Shown here: one piece after another, positions 1 to 6,985 of the stretch
How the letters are laid out: the number at the start of each line of letters is the position of its first letter
Position numbering within the stretch: position 1 is the stretch's first letter
Origin: PHAA01 sp034678805
GTDB taxonomy: Bacteria; Bacillota; Syntrophomonadia; Syntrophomonadales; Syntrophomonadaceae
Direction: 5' to 3'
Assembly (NCBI GenBank): GCA_034678805.1
Contig: JAXDBN010000152.1
Coordinates: 1-23,472, forward strand
Length of the DNA stretch: 23,472 nt
Translations under genes and position numbers: made by a program
The notes under the pieces: generated by a model
What the model was told of the DNA's origin: nothing
The model's database searches: none
The model's input: the letters and a program-made list of their open reading frames with translations, nothing else

Positions 1-841
1 AGGAGTGGACTTCTACGATGTTCATGTAGTCTGGAACTTCAGCATGGATTGATGCCAAGACCCGGTTGGGACCATAGTCGTGAACCTCCAGGTCATGGGT
101 GCCAACAACGTGTTTGCCGGAACTGACAATTTCGGTAATACGGGCAGCTATCTCCGGATCAGGGGCTGATCCCAGCAAGAGGCTCACCGTATCCCGGGCG
201 ATATCGAAACCAGCATACAGGATAAACAACGATATGGCTATCCCAGCCAGGCCGTCCAGGGGAAAATCCACGAAGCGTCCCAATATCATTGTGGCCAGGA
301 CTAAGCTGGTAGCGATACTATCATTTAGACTATCATAAGCAGTACCTTTATTGATGGCAGACCTGATCTTTCTGGCAATGTAGAGATTATAGGAGAACAT
401 CCACAGCTTTATCAGCACCGACACCCCCAGGATTACCAGGGCTACATAGCTGAAGATGACCACTTCCGGGTGAATCAATTTATTGAAGGAATCCCGCAGC
501 AGTTCTATACCCACCCCAAAAATAATCAGAGCTATGACCAATGAGGCTAAATACTCAAAACGACCGTGTCCATAAGGGTGTTCATCGTCAGGCGGCTTGG
601 TACTTAGTTTAGCCCCCAGAATCGATACCAGCGATGATCCCATATCGGTCAGATTGTTAAACGCATCGGATATGATGGCAATACTGTTTGCAAACAGTCC
701 CGCAGACAGCTTGGCGGCAAACAGCACCAGATTGCAGCAAATCCCTACTATACCGGAGAGGATAATATATGACTCCCGCACTTTCTTGTCGTTAATATTT
801 TCATAGTCATTTATAAAGTGTTGGATAATGAAATTGATCAC
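1..841 (-). CDS. Cation diffusion facilitator (CDF) family transporter, 3' end outside the window
   Basis: Membrane antiporter that exports divalent metal in exchange for protons. The reading frame is open to the left edge of the window, so the C-terminus is missing; about 280 residues are visible. Several hydrophobic helices alternate with family signatures. In TM2, SDAFNNLTD (residues 58-66) gives an N-x3-D pair. The loop HPYGHGRFE follows, and TM5 carries YDSLND, a D-x3-D pair. The cytoplasmic domain begins around LLGSAPDPE and contains HVVGTHDLEVHDYGP. Zinc members usually have H/D-x3-D in both helices; N-x3-D with D-x3-D is the pattern reported for manganese exporters, so Mn2+ is the inferred substrate. 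The start is taken as GTG at 841 because GAGGGAG lies about 10 nt upstream; an ATG at 868 in the same frame is the alternative. Family assignment is firm, substrate is not. Confidence 0.93.
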   Translation of the reverse strand, partial: MINFIIQHFINDYENINDKKVRESYIILSGIVGICCNLVLFAAKLSAGLFANSIAIISDAFNNLTDMGSSLVSILGAKLSTKPPDDEHPYGHGRFEYLASLVIALIIFGVGIELLRDSFNKLIHPEVVIFSYVALVILGVSVLIKLWMFSYNLYIARKIRSAINKGTAYDSLNDSIATSLVLATMILGRFVDFPLDGLAGIAISLFILYAGFDIARDTVSLLLGSAPDPEIAARITEIVSSGKHVVGTHDLEVHDYGPNRVLASIHAEVPDYMNIVEVHS

Positions 842-923
842 AAAATTTGCTCCCTCGATTAGCACCATGATGATTAGTCTATTTTTATATTATATGGTAA
901 ACCGTTTTCGGCAATTAAATTAC

Positions 924-1364
924 TTATAAATCAGTTTTATTTTGGATATGGCTCACTATCGCCACAGTTGCAGCAACCGTAATAGCTACCGCGGCCACAA
1001 TAAATAGGATGGGAGCGGCCATATTATCTCTACTATTAGTGGTGAAATTAGCCGTCTTCAGTAAAAATACTACCGCGAAACCAATGCCAACCGCAATCAA
1101 TGTGGTTAACATAGTTCGCAGGGCGGTTCTTTCTCTTCCCCCCGCCGGACCTACATAGGCGTTGCCGGCAATCAGGCGGATAACATAAATTCCGGAGCAA
1201 ATCGTTAGTATAATCATGATATTGGCCGGGTAATTGATCCACCGCAAGCCAAAACCATATAGCCCGGTATCAATCATCAACATGTAGAGCAACAATAGAA
1301 AACATTGATTGCCGATTTGATTCCTTTTTAATAATTGCATTTCGTCCAGCCCGCTTCTATTCAT
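924..1364 (-). CDS. Four-helix membrane protein paired with an XRE regulator (DUF6773-like)
   Basis: Small integral membrane protein of 146 residues with no recognisable catalytic motif. Four hydrophobic stretches are visible: a pair near the N-terminus (QCFLLLLYMLMIDTGLYGF, then IMIILTICSGIYVIRLI), a loop rich in charged residues (GGRERTALR), and a second pair (LTTLIAVGIGFAVVFLL and ILFIVAAVAITVAATVAIV). It resembles uncharacterised membrane proteins encoded next to short helix-turn-helix regulators in Clostridia. The start is ATG at 1364, with GGAGGAGG 6 nt upstream; it overlaps the last 8 nt of the regulator gene, implying translational coupling. A longer frame from 1391 has no comparable ribosome site. 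The function is unknown; the pairing suggests the regulator controls this gene or responds to what the membrane protein senses. Confidence 0.85.
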   Translation of the reverse strand: MNRSGLDEMQLLKRNQIGNQCFLLLLYMLMIDTGLYGFGLRWINYPANIMIILTICSGIYVIRLIAGNAYVGPAGGRERTALRTMLTTLIAVGIGFAVVFLLKTANFTTNSRDNMAAPILFIVAAVAITVAATVAIVSHIQNKTDL

Positions 1365-1566
1365 GGTTATCCTCCTCCCAGAAGATGTCATTCAGGGTCT
1401 TCCCCAGCACTTTACAAATAGCGATACACAATTTGATGGAGGGATTGTAATCCCCGCTTTCAATAGCATTAATGGTTTGGCGAGTCACTCCTACTGCATC
1501 GGCAATATTCTTTTGGGACATATCCTTGGCAGCCCGGGCTGACTTCAATTTCAAATTTTTACCCAA
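1357..1566 (-). CDS. Short XRE/Cro-type helix-turn-helix transcriptional regulator
   Basis: DNA-binding protein of 69 residues consisting almost only of an HTH_3 domain. The helix-turn-helix runs from MSQKNIADAVGV to TRQTINAIESG (about residues 15-38), followed by the typical NPSIKLCIAICKVLGKTLNDIFW helices, and it ends in the acidic tail EEDNHE. This is the compact regulator type found in Firmicutes with a membrane protein partner. The start is TTG at 1566, preceded by AGGGGTG; TTG at 1554 is a possible alternative. It is the first gene of a two-gene unit with the membrane protein that overlaps its end, and probably regulates its own promoter in the AT-rich stretch just upstream (about 1590-1650). 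Confidence 0.9.
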   Translation of the reverse strand: MGKNLKLKSARAAKDMSQKNIADAVGVTRQTINAIESGDYNPSIKLCIAICKVLGKTLNDIFWEEDNHE

Positions 1567-1713
1567 CCTATCACCCCTAAATCCGCATCGGTTATCTGAA
1601 ATCAGTGTATTATATATTTTCCTATATGTCTACTATATTTTACACATAATTGCCTGGGTTATTTTGTTTTCAAGTATAGTCCTTGGTATTCGGAAAAATA
1701 TTTCTAAGCAAAA

Positions 1714-1738
1714 TGCCGTAAGCTTCGTACTTACGGCA
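1714..1738 (-). terminator. Hairpin terminator after the flavodoxin-ferredoxin gene
   Basis: A 9-bp perfect stem (TGCCGTAAG/CTTACGGCA) closes a 7-nt loop. On the minus strand it is followed by a short TTTT run. It lies about 45 nt beyond the stop of the gene ending at 1782 and upstream of the regulator promoter region. The U tract is short, so efficiency is uncertain. Confidence 0.6.
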
Positions 1739-1781
1739 CTAATATTTTCTGGGGGTTAGTTAAGAAAATCAGTTTTAGTAA

Positions 1782-2567
1782 TCAGATAAATATTTCAGGT
1801 TCTTTCCTTATCGTACTGCAATTGGCGATCAGCATCTGCCTTATTTTATCAATGCGCTCATGATTGACAGAAACAGCCCCCACCGGACATCTTTTAACAC
1901 AACTGCAGCATTGAATACATTTATCTGCATCTATATCATTAACATTATTCCAATTTATCGCCTGCATAGGACACTGCTCGGCACATATGCCGCACCGGGT
2001 ACAGATGCTATTGATTTGTGGGATTACAGATAATTTCGGGGGTCGATCTCTGTAGGGAAAATTCCCTTTCACGTTTAGCGCCGGGGCATCCAAAACATTA
2101 TTTAGAGATGCTAACTTGGCAATAATCTTGGCTCCAAATTCTCGGGCAGCCTTCAGGTCAGCATTGTCAGGCCGGCCGGTGGCTACTTTACTGGTATAGG
2201 AGTGCTCACCGATGAAAGCCGCGCCGGCAGTACCGATAAAACCGTTAGGTTCCATTATTTTTTTCAATTCCAATAAGGCATCATCATAATTGCGATTACC
2301 ATAAACCACCACAAAGACCGCAGGGGTGTTATGACCTTTTACGCGGGCCAGGTAATCGGCTAGAAAACCAGGCAGCCTGCCCCCGTACACTGGTACACCC
2401 ACAATAACCACATCGTTTTCACCATAGCTAATATCCCGCGCCCGGAAGAAAGGCATGGTTAGATCATATTCCCTCCCTCTGGTATTCATTCCCTCCGCAA
2501 TTGCTTTCACCACCCGGGCAGTCGTTCCGGTGGCACTAAAATAAAGCAGGTGTAATTGCTGGTCCAT
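1782..2567 (-). CDS. EFR1 family flavodoxin-ferredoxin fusion protein
   Basis: Cytoplasmic electron carrier of 261 residues joining a flavodoxin-like FMN domain to a 2[4Fe-4S] ferredoxin. The N-terminal FMN phosphate loop is SATGTT (residues 11-16), and VGVPVYGGRLPGF (about 57-69) continues the flavodoxin fold. The C-terminal cluster ligands are CTRCGICAEQCP (C189, C192, C195, C199) and CIQCCSCVKRCP (C217, C220, C223, C227, with an extra C221). Such proteins are common in anaerobes and are thought to shuttle electrons between redox enzymes; the partner here is unknown. The start is ATG at 2567 with AGGGAGTG upstream. It appears to be a single-gene unit with its own terminator at 1714-1738. 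Confidence 0.92.
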   Translation of the reverse strand: MDQQLHLLYFSATGTTARVVKAIAEGMNTRGREYDLTMPFFRARDISYGENDVVIVGVPVYGGRLPGFLADYLARVKGHNTPAVFVVVYGNRNYDDALLELKKIMEPNGFIGTAGAAFIGEHSYTSKVATGRPDNADLKAAREFGAKIIAKLASLNNVLDAPALNVKGNFPYRDRPPKLSVIPQINSICTRCGICAEQCPMQAINWNNVNDIDADKCIQCCSCVKRCPVGAVSVNHERIDKIRQMLIANCSTIRKEPEIFI

Positions 2568-2681
2568 TCATCCACTCCCTTATCCCGTTAAGGTCTATTA
2601 TAACTATCGCTTCGAAGCCCTAGCGGCTGTTCGGTTCAAAAGCCCGTTTGATAGCTAACTAGATTATATCCCAATGGCAAT

Positions 2682-2709
2682 AAAAATGGCCCTTCGAACT
2701 CGAAGAACC
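2682..2709 (-). terminator. Rho-independent terminator downstream of the yjbQ-type gene
   Basis: On the minus strand a 9-bp stem (GGTTCTTCG/CGAAGGGCC, two G-U pairs) with loop AGTT is followed by ATTTTTATT. It sits about 80 nt after the stop of the YjbQ family gene and before the start of the flavodoxin-ferredoxin gene, so it separates the two transcripts. Confidence 0.75.
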
Positions 2710-2790
2710 ACTATCCTGGGATTTGTATTACTTAATGGAACATCAACATTACATCCGGGGCGGCATAGAATCCAGGCGCAGTCTATTTGT

Positions 2791-3207
2791 TTATTCCCCA
2801 ATTATTTTTATCAGTACCCTTTTGTCTCTTTTACCGTCAAACTCAAAATAGAAGATTTGCTCCCAGGTACCGAAATCCAGCTTGCCATTAGTGATTGCCA
2901 CGACCACTTCCCGCCCCATTATAGTACGTTTCAAGTGAGCGTCGGCATTGTCTTCAAAACCATTGTGACGGTACTGGCTATAAGGTTTTTCCGGAGCCAG
3001 CTTTTCCAGCCAGACTTCATAGTCATGATGCAATCCACTCTCATCGTCATTTATGAATACACTGGCGGTTATATGCATGGGATTTACCAGAACCAGTCCT
3101 TCATTAATACCACTCTCGGCTACTGCCTGCTGGACCTGGCGGGTTATGTTTTGCAATCCCCTCCGGGTAGGAATATGCATGTGTAATTCCTTGCGATATG
3201 TTTTCAT
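2791..3207 (-). CDS. yjbQ: YjbQ / UPF0047 family protein (secondary thiamine-phosphate synthase-like)
   Basis: Small cytoplasmic protein of 138 residues, the normal full length of the family. Family hallmarks are NPMHITASVFINDDE (about residues 42-56), HNGFEDNADAHLK (about 81-93), and the C-terminal GTWEQIFYFEFDGKR. YjbQ proteins have been reported to have weak thiamine-phosphate synthase activity that complements thiE mutants, but their physiological role is unsettled. The start is ATG at 3207 with GGGAGGG 6 nt upstream. A TATAAT-like hexamer lies at 3235-3240 on the same strand, without a good -35 box. It is probably monocistronic, with a terminator at 2682-2709. The long gene-free stretch upstream may contribute a leader. 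A thiamine pyrophosphokinase gene lies elsewhere in the window but is not linked. Confidence 0.92.
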   Translation of the reverse strand: MKTYRKELHMHIPTRRGLQNITRQVQQAVAESGINEGLVLVNPMHITASVFINDDESGLHHDYEVWLEKLAPEKPYSQYRHNGFEDNADAHLKRTIMGREVVVAITNGKLDFGTWEQIFYFEFDGKRDKRVLIKIIGE

Positions 3208-3760
3208 TTTTTACCCTCCCGTCAATTTTGTTTTATTATACCCAAGCCAATCAGGTTTAACTTGGTTAACCCGCTTATCCAGAAATGAGTAAAGGACCAA
3301 CATCTATACATAATAGAGTTGGCCCTTTACTTTTGTGTGGTACTGATCGCTTTAGTACCTCCCTTTGAAATTTGCCCTGTTACCTAGCGCTTCATCCTCA
3401 GTCCTCGTCGCTGTGGGGATTTCTTCTCCCAAACTGTCATACCTTATGATATTTTGGGTTTGGAGTTTCCTTGAAAAATATCCTCTCGCTTATCTTCCTT
3501 ACTAACCCTTGCCCTTCTGATTTTCGTCTAAGCCTTTGCCTAACCTTAATCTGGGTCTTTTCCAGCAACACCTCGGTTGGTATGACTGCCGGGAATTTAG
3601 TAATGAGATTTTGAAAAGAACCTTTCTCATATCCCCTGTATCAGGGCATCTACCAGTACTTAGGCTACTGGTTATACCCAATATATGCGAATCACATTCA
3701 TAGGTCAATGATTGTGATTGTTTTCTTTTTCATTTGTTTACAGGCCAACCTATCGAATTA
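3208..3760. other. Gene-free stretch with many inverted repeats; decayed element or structured RNA
   Basis: No convincing gene is seen across 553 bases. Inverted repeats are unusually dense: 3652-3658/3666-3672 (7 bp), 3634-3638/3642-3646 (5 bp), 3603-3608/3625-3630 (6 bp), 3562-3567/3587-3592 (6 bp with one wobble), 3339-3344/3354-3359 (6 bp), and a long one at 3289-3330. On the minus strand two overlapping short frames exist: one of about 68 codons from TTG at 3708 to 3502, and a second about 65 codons long without a start codon (roughly 3625 to 3435), rich in Lys and Arg and ending KETPNPKYHKV. Neither resembles a family I recognise. It could be a broken transposase with structured ends, or an unknown noncoding RNA. 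The yjbQ promoter should lie in the last 100 bases. Confidence 0.45.
3289..3334. repeat. Long imperfect inverted repeat, possible terminator on the plus strand
   Basis: Arms 3289-3307 and 3313-3330 (GTAAAGG-A-CCAAC-A-TCTAT against its complement) make 17 pairs with one mismatch, one bulged A and a 5-nt loop. On the plus strand it is followed by TTTTG, as in a terminator, yet no plus-strand gene precedes it. The minus strand has no U tract. It may be the end of a mobile element or part of a structured RNA. Confidence 0.6.
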
Positions 3761-4294
3761 TTACTCCTCGTCCAAGCTGGTCAACCCAGTTAAAGAGCGG
3801 GCTGCCAGAGCCTGGTACAAACCCAATCCATAGCGGTTTCTCTTAATTTGTTCCTCACTCATTTCCCGCAACTTGTTGGCTGGACTGCCCATGGCCATCT
3901 GGCGGGGAGGGATATTCACACCCGGGGGCAGCAGACTCCCAGCTGCCAGAAGGCTCTCCCGGCCCGTCTCGCAGCCTTCCGAGACGATAGCACCCATACC
4001 TATAGTTGTATATTCGCGAATTATGCAAGCCCCGTGAATAACAGCACCATGACCGATGAGAACATTGTCTTCGATGAAAGCCTCCACATCCACATTGGAA
4101 TGAATGACGCAGTTGTCCTGTACGCTGCTGCCATTGCCGATCTTTATCCAGCCGAAATCTCCCCTCAACACTGCTCCGGCCCCTATGTAACAGCCTTCGC
4201 CTATTTCCACCCCTCCGATTATTACTGCCTCAGGATGGACAAAAGTGGATCTGCCAACCCTGGGAATCTTATTTTCAAACCTGTAAAATGGCAT
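3761..4294 (-). CDS. Gamma-carbonic anhydrase-like hexapeptide-repeat protein (YrdA/PaaY type)
   Basis: Left-handed beta-helix protein of 177 residues, expected to form a zinc-binding trimer. Hexapeptide turns run from about residue 20 to 130. The gamma-class signature is complete: R44 and D46 (LRGDF), Q59, and zinc ligands H65, H82 and H87, the last two spaced by five residues as in archaeal Cam. It ends with a helical tail that packs along the beta-helix. Many YrdA/PaaY relatives have no proven carbonic anhydrase activity, and PaaY acts on CoA thioesters, so activity should be tested. The start is ATG at 4294 because GGGGGG lies 6 nt upstream; a longer frame to 4345 would overlap the preceding gene. 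It follows a PaaI-type thioesterase by 16 nt and is probably co-transcribed with it. Confidence 0.93.
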   Translation of the reverse strand: MPFYRFENKIPRVGRSTFVHPEAVIIGGVEIGEGCYIGAGAVLRGDFGWIKIGNGSSVQDNCVIHSNVDVEAFIEDNVLIGHGAVIHGACIIREYTTIGMGAIVSEGCETGRESLLAAGSLLPPGVNIPPRQMAMGSPANKLREMSEEQIKRNRYGLGLYQALAARSLTGLTSLDEE

Positions 4295-4310
4295 CCATAC
4301 CCCCCCTTGT

Positions 4311-4781
4311 CTATTCGGGGTTACCCTCGGCTTCCTTCTTGGCAAACTTCTCCTGCCCCATCAAAATCAAGTTGGTACCAGCCGTGGCAATTAGCCGGTT
4401 CTGGCTTTTATCGAAAGCCTCACCATAAAAATAGGCCAGGGTCTGGCCTATCGATTTTACGTAGGCATGAATAATCAGGACGTCGCCAACGAAGATGGGC
4501 CGCCGGTAATTGACATGCAAATCAATTGAAGCCATGTCGCGGCGGTAAGTCTCCATCTGTAGCAAAGCCCCAAACGTGTTGTCGAATGCAGCCGACATGA
4601 ATCCGCCCTGCATGGAACCCCGGGGATTAGCATAAACCTCCAGCACCGGAAAGGCTATAGTCAGACTTTCCCCTTCGGAATATTCAATAAATTCTGGTTG
4701 CATAAATGACCAACATTTAGGTACTATTCTGGGTTGAATCAACTTTTTCTCGATGGATTGCAGATCGGTATATTTCGCCAA
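4311..4781 (-). CDS. PaaI family acyl-CoA thioesterase (hotdog fold)
   Basis: Hotdog-fold protein of 156 residues that should hydrolyse acyl-CoA or aryl-CoA thioesters. The key motif is ANPRGSMQGGFMSAAFDNT (residues 51-69): the family's GG turn, preceded by Gln instead of the His of classic PaaI, and D67 in the active-site helix. NPxGxxQGG is common in this branch. The second half (IDLHVNYRRPIFVGDVLII) is the standard central strand region. The start is TTG at 4781 with GGAGGGG about 6 nt upstream. It leads a two-gene unit with the gamma-carbonic-anhydrase-like gene; pairing of a PaaI-like and a PaaY-like protein recalls phenylacetate loci, but no paa catabolic gene is visible here. The substrate is unknown. 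Confidence 0.9.
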   Translation of the reverse strand: MAKYTDLQSIEKKLIQPRIVPKCWSFMQPEFIEYSEGESLTIAFPVLEVYANPRGSMQGGFMSAAFDNTFGALLQMETYRRDMASIDLHVNYRRPIFVGDVLIIHAYVKSIGQTLAYFYGEAFDKSQNRLIATAGTNLILMGQEKFAKKEAEGNPE

Positions 4782-4847
4782 AATCTACCCCTCCAAGTTC
4801 AGGATTGTCAGAAGCAGGTGCTGGCCCACAGCACTTTTCTAATAGAA

Positions 4848-4892
4848 AGGCACAGGAGACTGGTCATACAACCATTATATCCCTCCGTGCCT
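4848..4892 (-). terminator. Terminator-like hairpin after glmS
   Basis: On the minus strand AGGCACGGAG pairs with CTCCTGTGCCT (10 pairs, one bulged T). A smaller TGGT/ACCA hairpin sits inside the loop, and TTTCTATT follows. It lies about 30 nt after the glmS stop and before the thioesterase gene. A separate 6-bp hairpin (GTGCTG/CAGCAC, 4818-4834), followed on the plus strand by TTTT, lies next to it. Confidence 0.6.
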
Positions 4893-4922
4893 CTTAAAAA
4901 CAAAATAATATTATTAATATGA

Positions 4923-6740
4923 TTACTCTACAGTTACACTCTTGGCCAGGTTACGGGGCTTATCAACATCAGCCCCCCGGAAGATAGCCATATAATAGGA
5001 AAAGATTTGCAACGGTACGACAGATACCAAGGGACTCAATAACTGATCAACATTAGGCAGCAGAATTTGTTCGTCGCACTCCTGGCAGGCTTCCTGCAAA
5101 TTTTCCTTGCAAACAGCTACTACTACTGCCCCGCGGGCTTTAACCTCCTTGATATTGGACATGGTTTTTTCAACCAGGTTATCCTGGGTAATCAGTGCCA
5201 ATACAGGTACGCCATCATCTATCAAGGCCAAGGGGCCATGCTTGAGTTCACCGGCGGCATAAGCCTCGGCATGAACATAGGAAATCTCCTTTAATTTTAG
5301 GGCACCCTCCATAGCCACTGAATAATCCAGTCCCCGTCCCAGGAAGAAGGTATCTGCGACTTTCTGATACTTCTCGGCTAGCTGCTTGATCTTATCCTGC
5401 TGCTTTAATACCTGCTCAACTTCTTTATCAATTTGACCAAGCCCAGTGACTAAACCCCTCAGCTCAGAGTCGCTCAGGGTGCCTCTTTGGCGGGCTAGAT
5501 GCAGGCCCAATAGATACATCACCAATAGCTGGGTCGAATAGGCCTTGGTTGAGGCTACCGCAATCTCCGGTCCAGCATGGGTGAAAATTACCCGGTCAGC
5601 TTCCCGCGCGACCGAGCTGCCTACCACATTGGTAACAGCCAGCACTTTGATTCCGCAGCGTTTGGCCTCCCGCAATACGGCCAAGGTATCAGCCGTCTCT
5701 CCCGATTGGCTGATGACAATCATCATGGAATTAGGCTGCCAAAGAATATCCCGGTACCGGAATTCAGAGGCGATATCGGTCTCTACCGGTATGTGGGCTA
5801 GTTTCTCGATAATCATCCGCCCAACTAATCCGGCATGATAAGCAGTACCACAGGCCACGATGTAAATCTTCTCGATCCCGGTAAGTATATCGTCGATGCC
5901 CAGGTCAGTCAGATCGATCAGACCATCTTTGACATTGCCACGGAGGGTTTCCTTTAAAGCATTGGGCTGCTCATGGATTTCCTTGAGCATAAAATGTTCA
6001 AAACCAGCTTTTTCTGCAGCAATCGGGTCCCAGGTAACCTGGAATATCTTCTTTTCAACCGGATTGCCTTGAGTGTCGGTGATGGTTACCGAATTGGTTT
6101 TTAGAACTACAAATTCCCCGTCCTCCAGGATATAAACCTGGTTGGTTTTACCCAGGATAGCCGGTATGTCAGAGGCCAGATAATTTTCACCGCTGCCCAG
6201 CCCTACTATTAAGGGACTGTCTTTCTTAGCGGCAATTATTTTATCCGGCTCATCCGCACTGATTACCGCCAGGGCATAGGAGCCATGAATATCCTGCAAG
6301 GCACGGCGTACAGCTGCCTCCAGCGAGCCTTGATAATACTTCTCTACCAGGTGGGCGACCACTTCGGTATCTGTTTCGGAGACGAAGTCATGCCCCTCCA
6401 GCATCAGGTTTTTACGCAATACCGCATAATTTTCTATGATTCCATTATGGACTACGGCGATACGTCCGCTGCAATCGGGATGAGGATGAGCATTGGCATC
6501 ACTGGGCACGCCATGGGTAGCCCAACGGGTATGGCCGATAGCCAGGTTGGTCGGCGGCGTTTGTCCCAGAGCCGCCACCATTTCGGTTAATCGTCCCTTT
6601 TTCTTGGTTATCTGCAGGTTTCCGTTATTATAAATCGCTATACCGGCTGAGTCGTAACCACGATATTCGAGCTTACTCAGACCATCAATAATTACCGGCA
6701 CGGCATAGCCTGTGCCGATGTAACCCATGATTCCACACAT
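4923..6740 (-). CDS. glmS: Glutamine--fructose-6-phosphate aminotransferase (isomerizing)
   Basis: Makes glucosamine-6-phosphate from fructose-6-phosphate and glutamine, the first step of UDP-GlcNAc and cell wall synthesis, in the cytoplasm. It is full length at 605 residues. The N-terminal class II glutaminase domain starts MCGIMGYIG with catalytic Cys2 and contains GHTRWATHG. Two SIS sugar-isomerase domains follow, with SQSGETADT in the first, VASTKAYSTQ just after it, and EGALKLKEISYVHAEAY in the second. The C-terminus is the classic KPRNLAKSVTVE. The start is ATG at 6740 with GGGGGA about 10 nt upstream. A glmS ribozyme precedes it, so glucosamine-6-phosphate should trigger cleavage of its mRNA. 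It is the last gene of the cdaA-cdaR-glmM-glmS block. Confidence 0.99.
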   Translation of the reverse strand: MCGIMGYIGTGYAVPVIIDGLSKLEYRGYDSAGIAIYNNGNLQITKKKGRLTEMVAALGQTPPTNLAIGHTRWATHGVPSDANAHPHPDCSGRIAVVHNGIIENYAVLRKNLMLEGHDFVSETDTEVVAHLVEKYYQGSLEAAVRRALQDIHGSYALAVISADEPDKIIAAKKDSPLIVGLGSGENYLASDIPAILGKTNQVYILEDGEFVVLKTNSVTITDTQGNPVEKKIFQVTWDPIAAEKAGFEHFMLKEIHEQPNALKETLRGNVKDGLIDLTDLGIDDILTGIEKIYIVACGTAYHAGLVGRMIIEKLAHIPVETDIASEFRYRDILWQPNSMMIVISQSGETADTLAVLREAKRCGIKVLAVTNVVGSSVAREADRVIFTHAGPEIAVASTKAYSTQLLVMYLLGLHLARQRGTLSDSELRGLVTGLGQIDKEVEQVLKQQDKIKQLAEKYQKVADTFFLGRGLDYSVAMEGALKLKEISYVHAEAYAAGELKHGPLALIDDGVPVLALITQDNLVEKTMSNIKEVKARGAVVVAVCKENLQEACQECDEQILLPNVDQLLSPLVSVVPLQIFSYYMAIFRGADVDKPRNLAKSVTVE

Positions 6741-6810
6741 TAAGGTATTTCCCCCAATTATTTATATTTGGAATTGGTGGCAGCTAAGGACGGATTAAAT
6801 ATGACTACTT

Positions 6811-6983
6811 GCATAGCCTTTTATTACGTATATTGCTATTCGTTTTGTAGCTATGCTGACGATGGCAGCACACCGGGGGGCACCCGCCGATAATCTCGAT
6901 AAACCCCCACCTCGTCACCCGGCCTGAAACCATATCGCAGCCAATGCGATGGTCGCCTCCTTAATAAAACCGGGTCAGGCGCT
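6811..6983 (-). ncRNA. glmS ribozyme (self-cleaving riboswitch sensing glucosamine-6-phosphate)
   Basis: Read on the minus strand, the sequence holds the conserved glmS catalytic core. The cleavage site A|GCGCC lies between 6983 and 6982, then GACCCGG (6976-6970) pairs with CCGGGTGACGAGG (about 6922-6910). The invariant core follows: GGGGGTTTATCGA, ATCGGCGGGTGCC and CCCCGG, ending near 6874. A P3-like stem (TGTGCTG/CAGCATA) is at 6866-6872/6852-6858; an alternative pairing joins 6850-6856 with 6811-6817. The 3' peripheral region (P3/P4) is less certain than the core. The arm between the P2 strands is enlarged and holds its own hairpin, ATCGCA/TGCGAT. Cleavage would occur 3 nt after the glmM stop, leaving upstream messages intact and exposing a 5'-OH glmS mRNA, which in Bacillus subtilis is degraded by RNase J. 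Confidence 0.95.
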
Positions 6984-6985
6984 TA

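Noticed and set aside
1472..1759. Plus-strand frame of 95 codons with a hydrophobic C-terminus
   Set aside because: It begins inside the HTH regulator on the opposite strand and continues through AT-rich promoter and terminator sequence; no ribosome site.
2674..3186. Plus-strand frame of 170 codons
   Set aside because: It is antisense to the yjbQ-type gene, lacks a ribosome site and runs through that gene's terminator.
3502..3708. Minus-strand 68-codon TTG frame in the gene-free region
   Set aside because: It has no ribosome site or known motif and overlaps several inverted repeats; kept only as a possible relic within the region note.
3848..4474. Plus-strand frame of 208 codons
   Set aside because: It lies opposite two clearly assigned genes (gamma-carbonic-anhydrase-like and thioesterase) and has no motif of its own.
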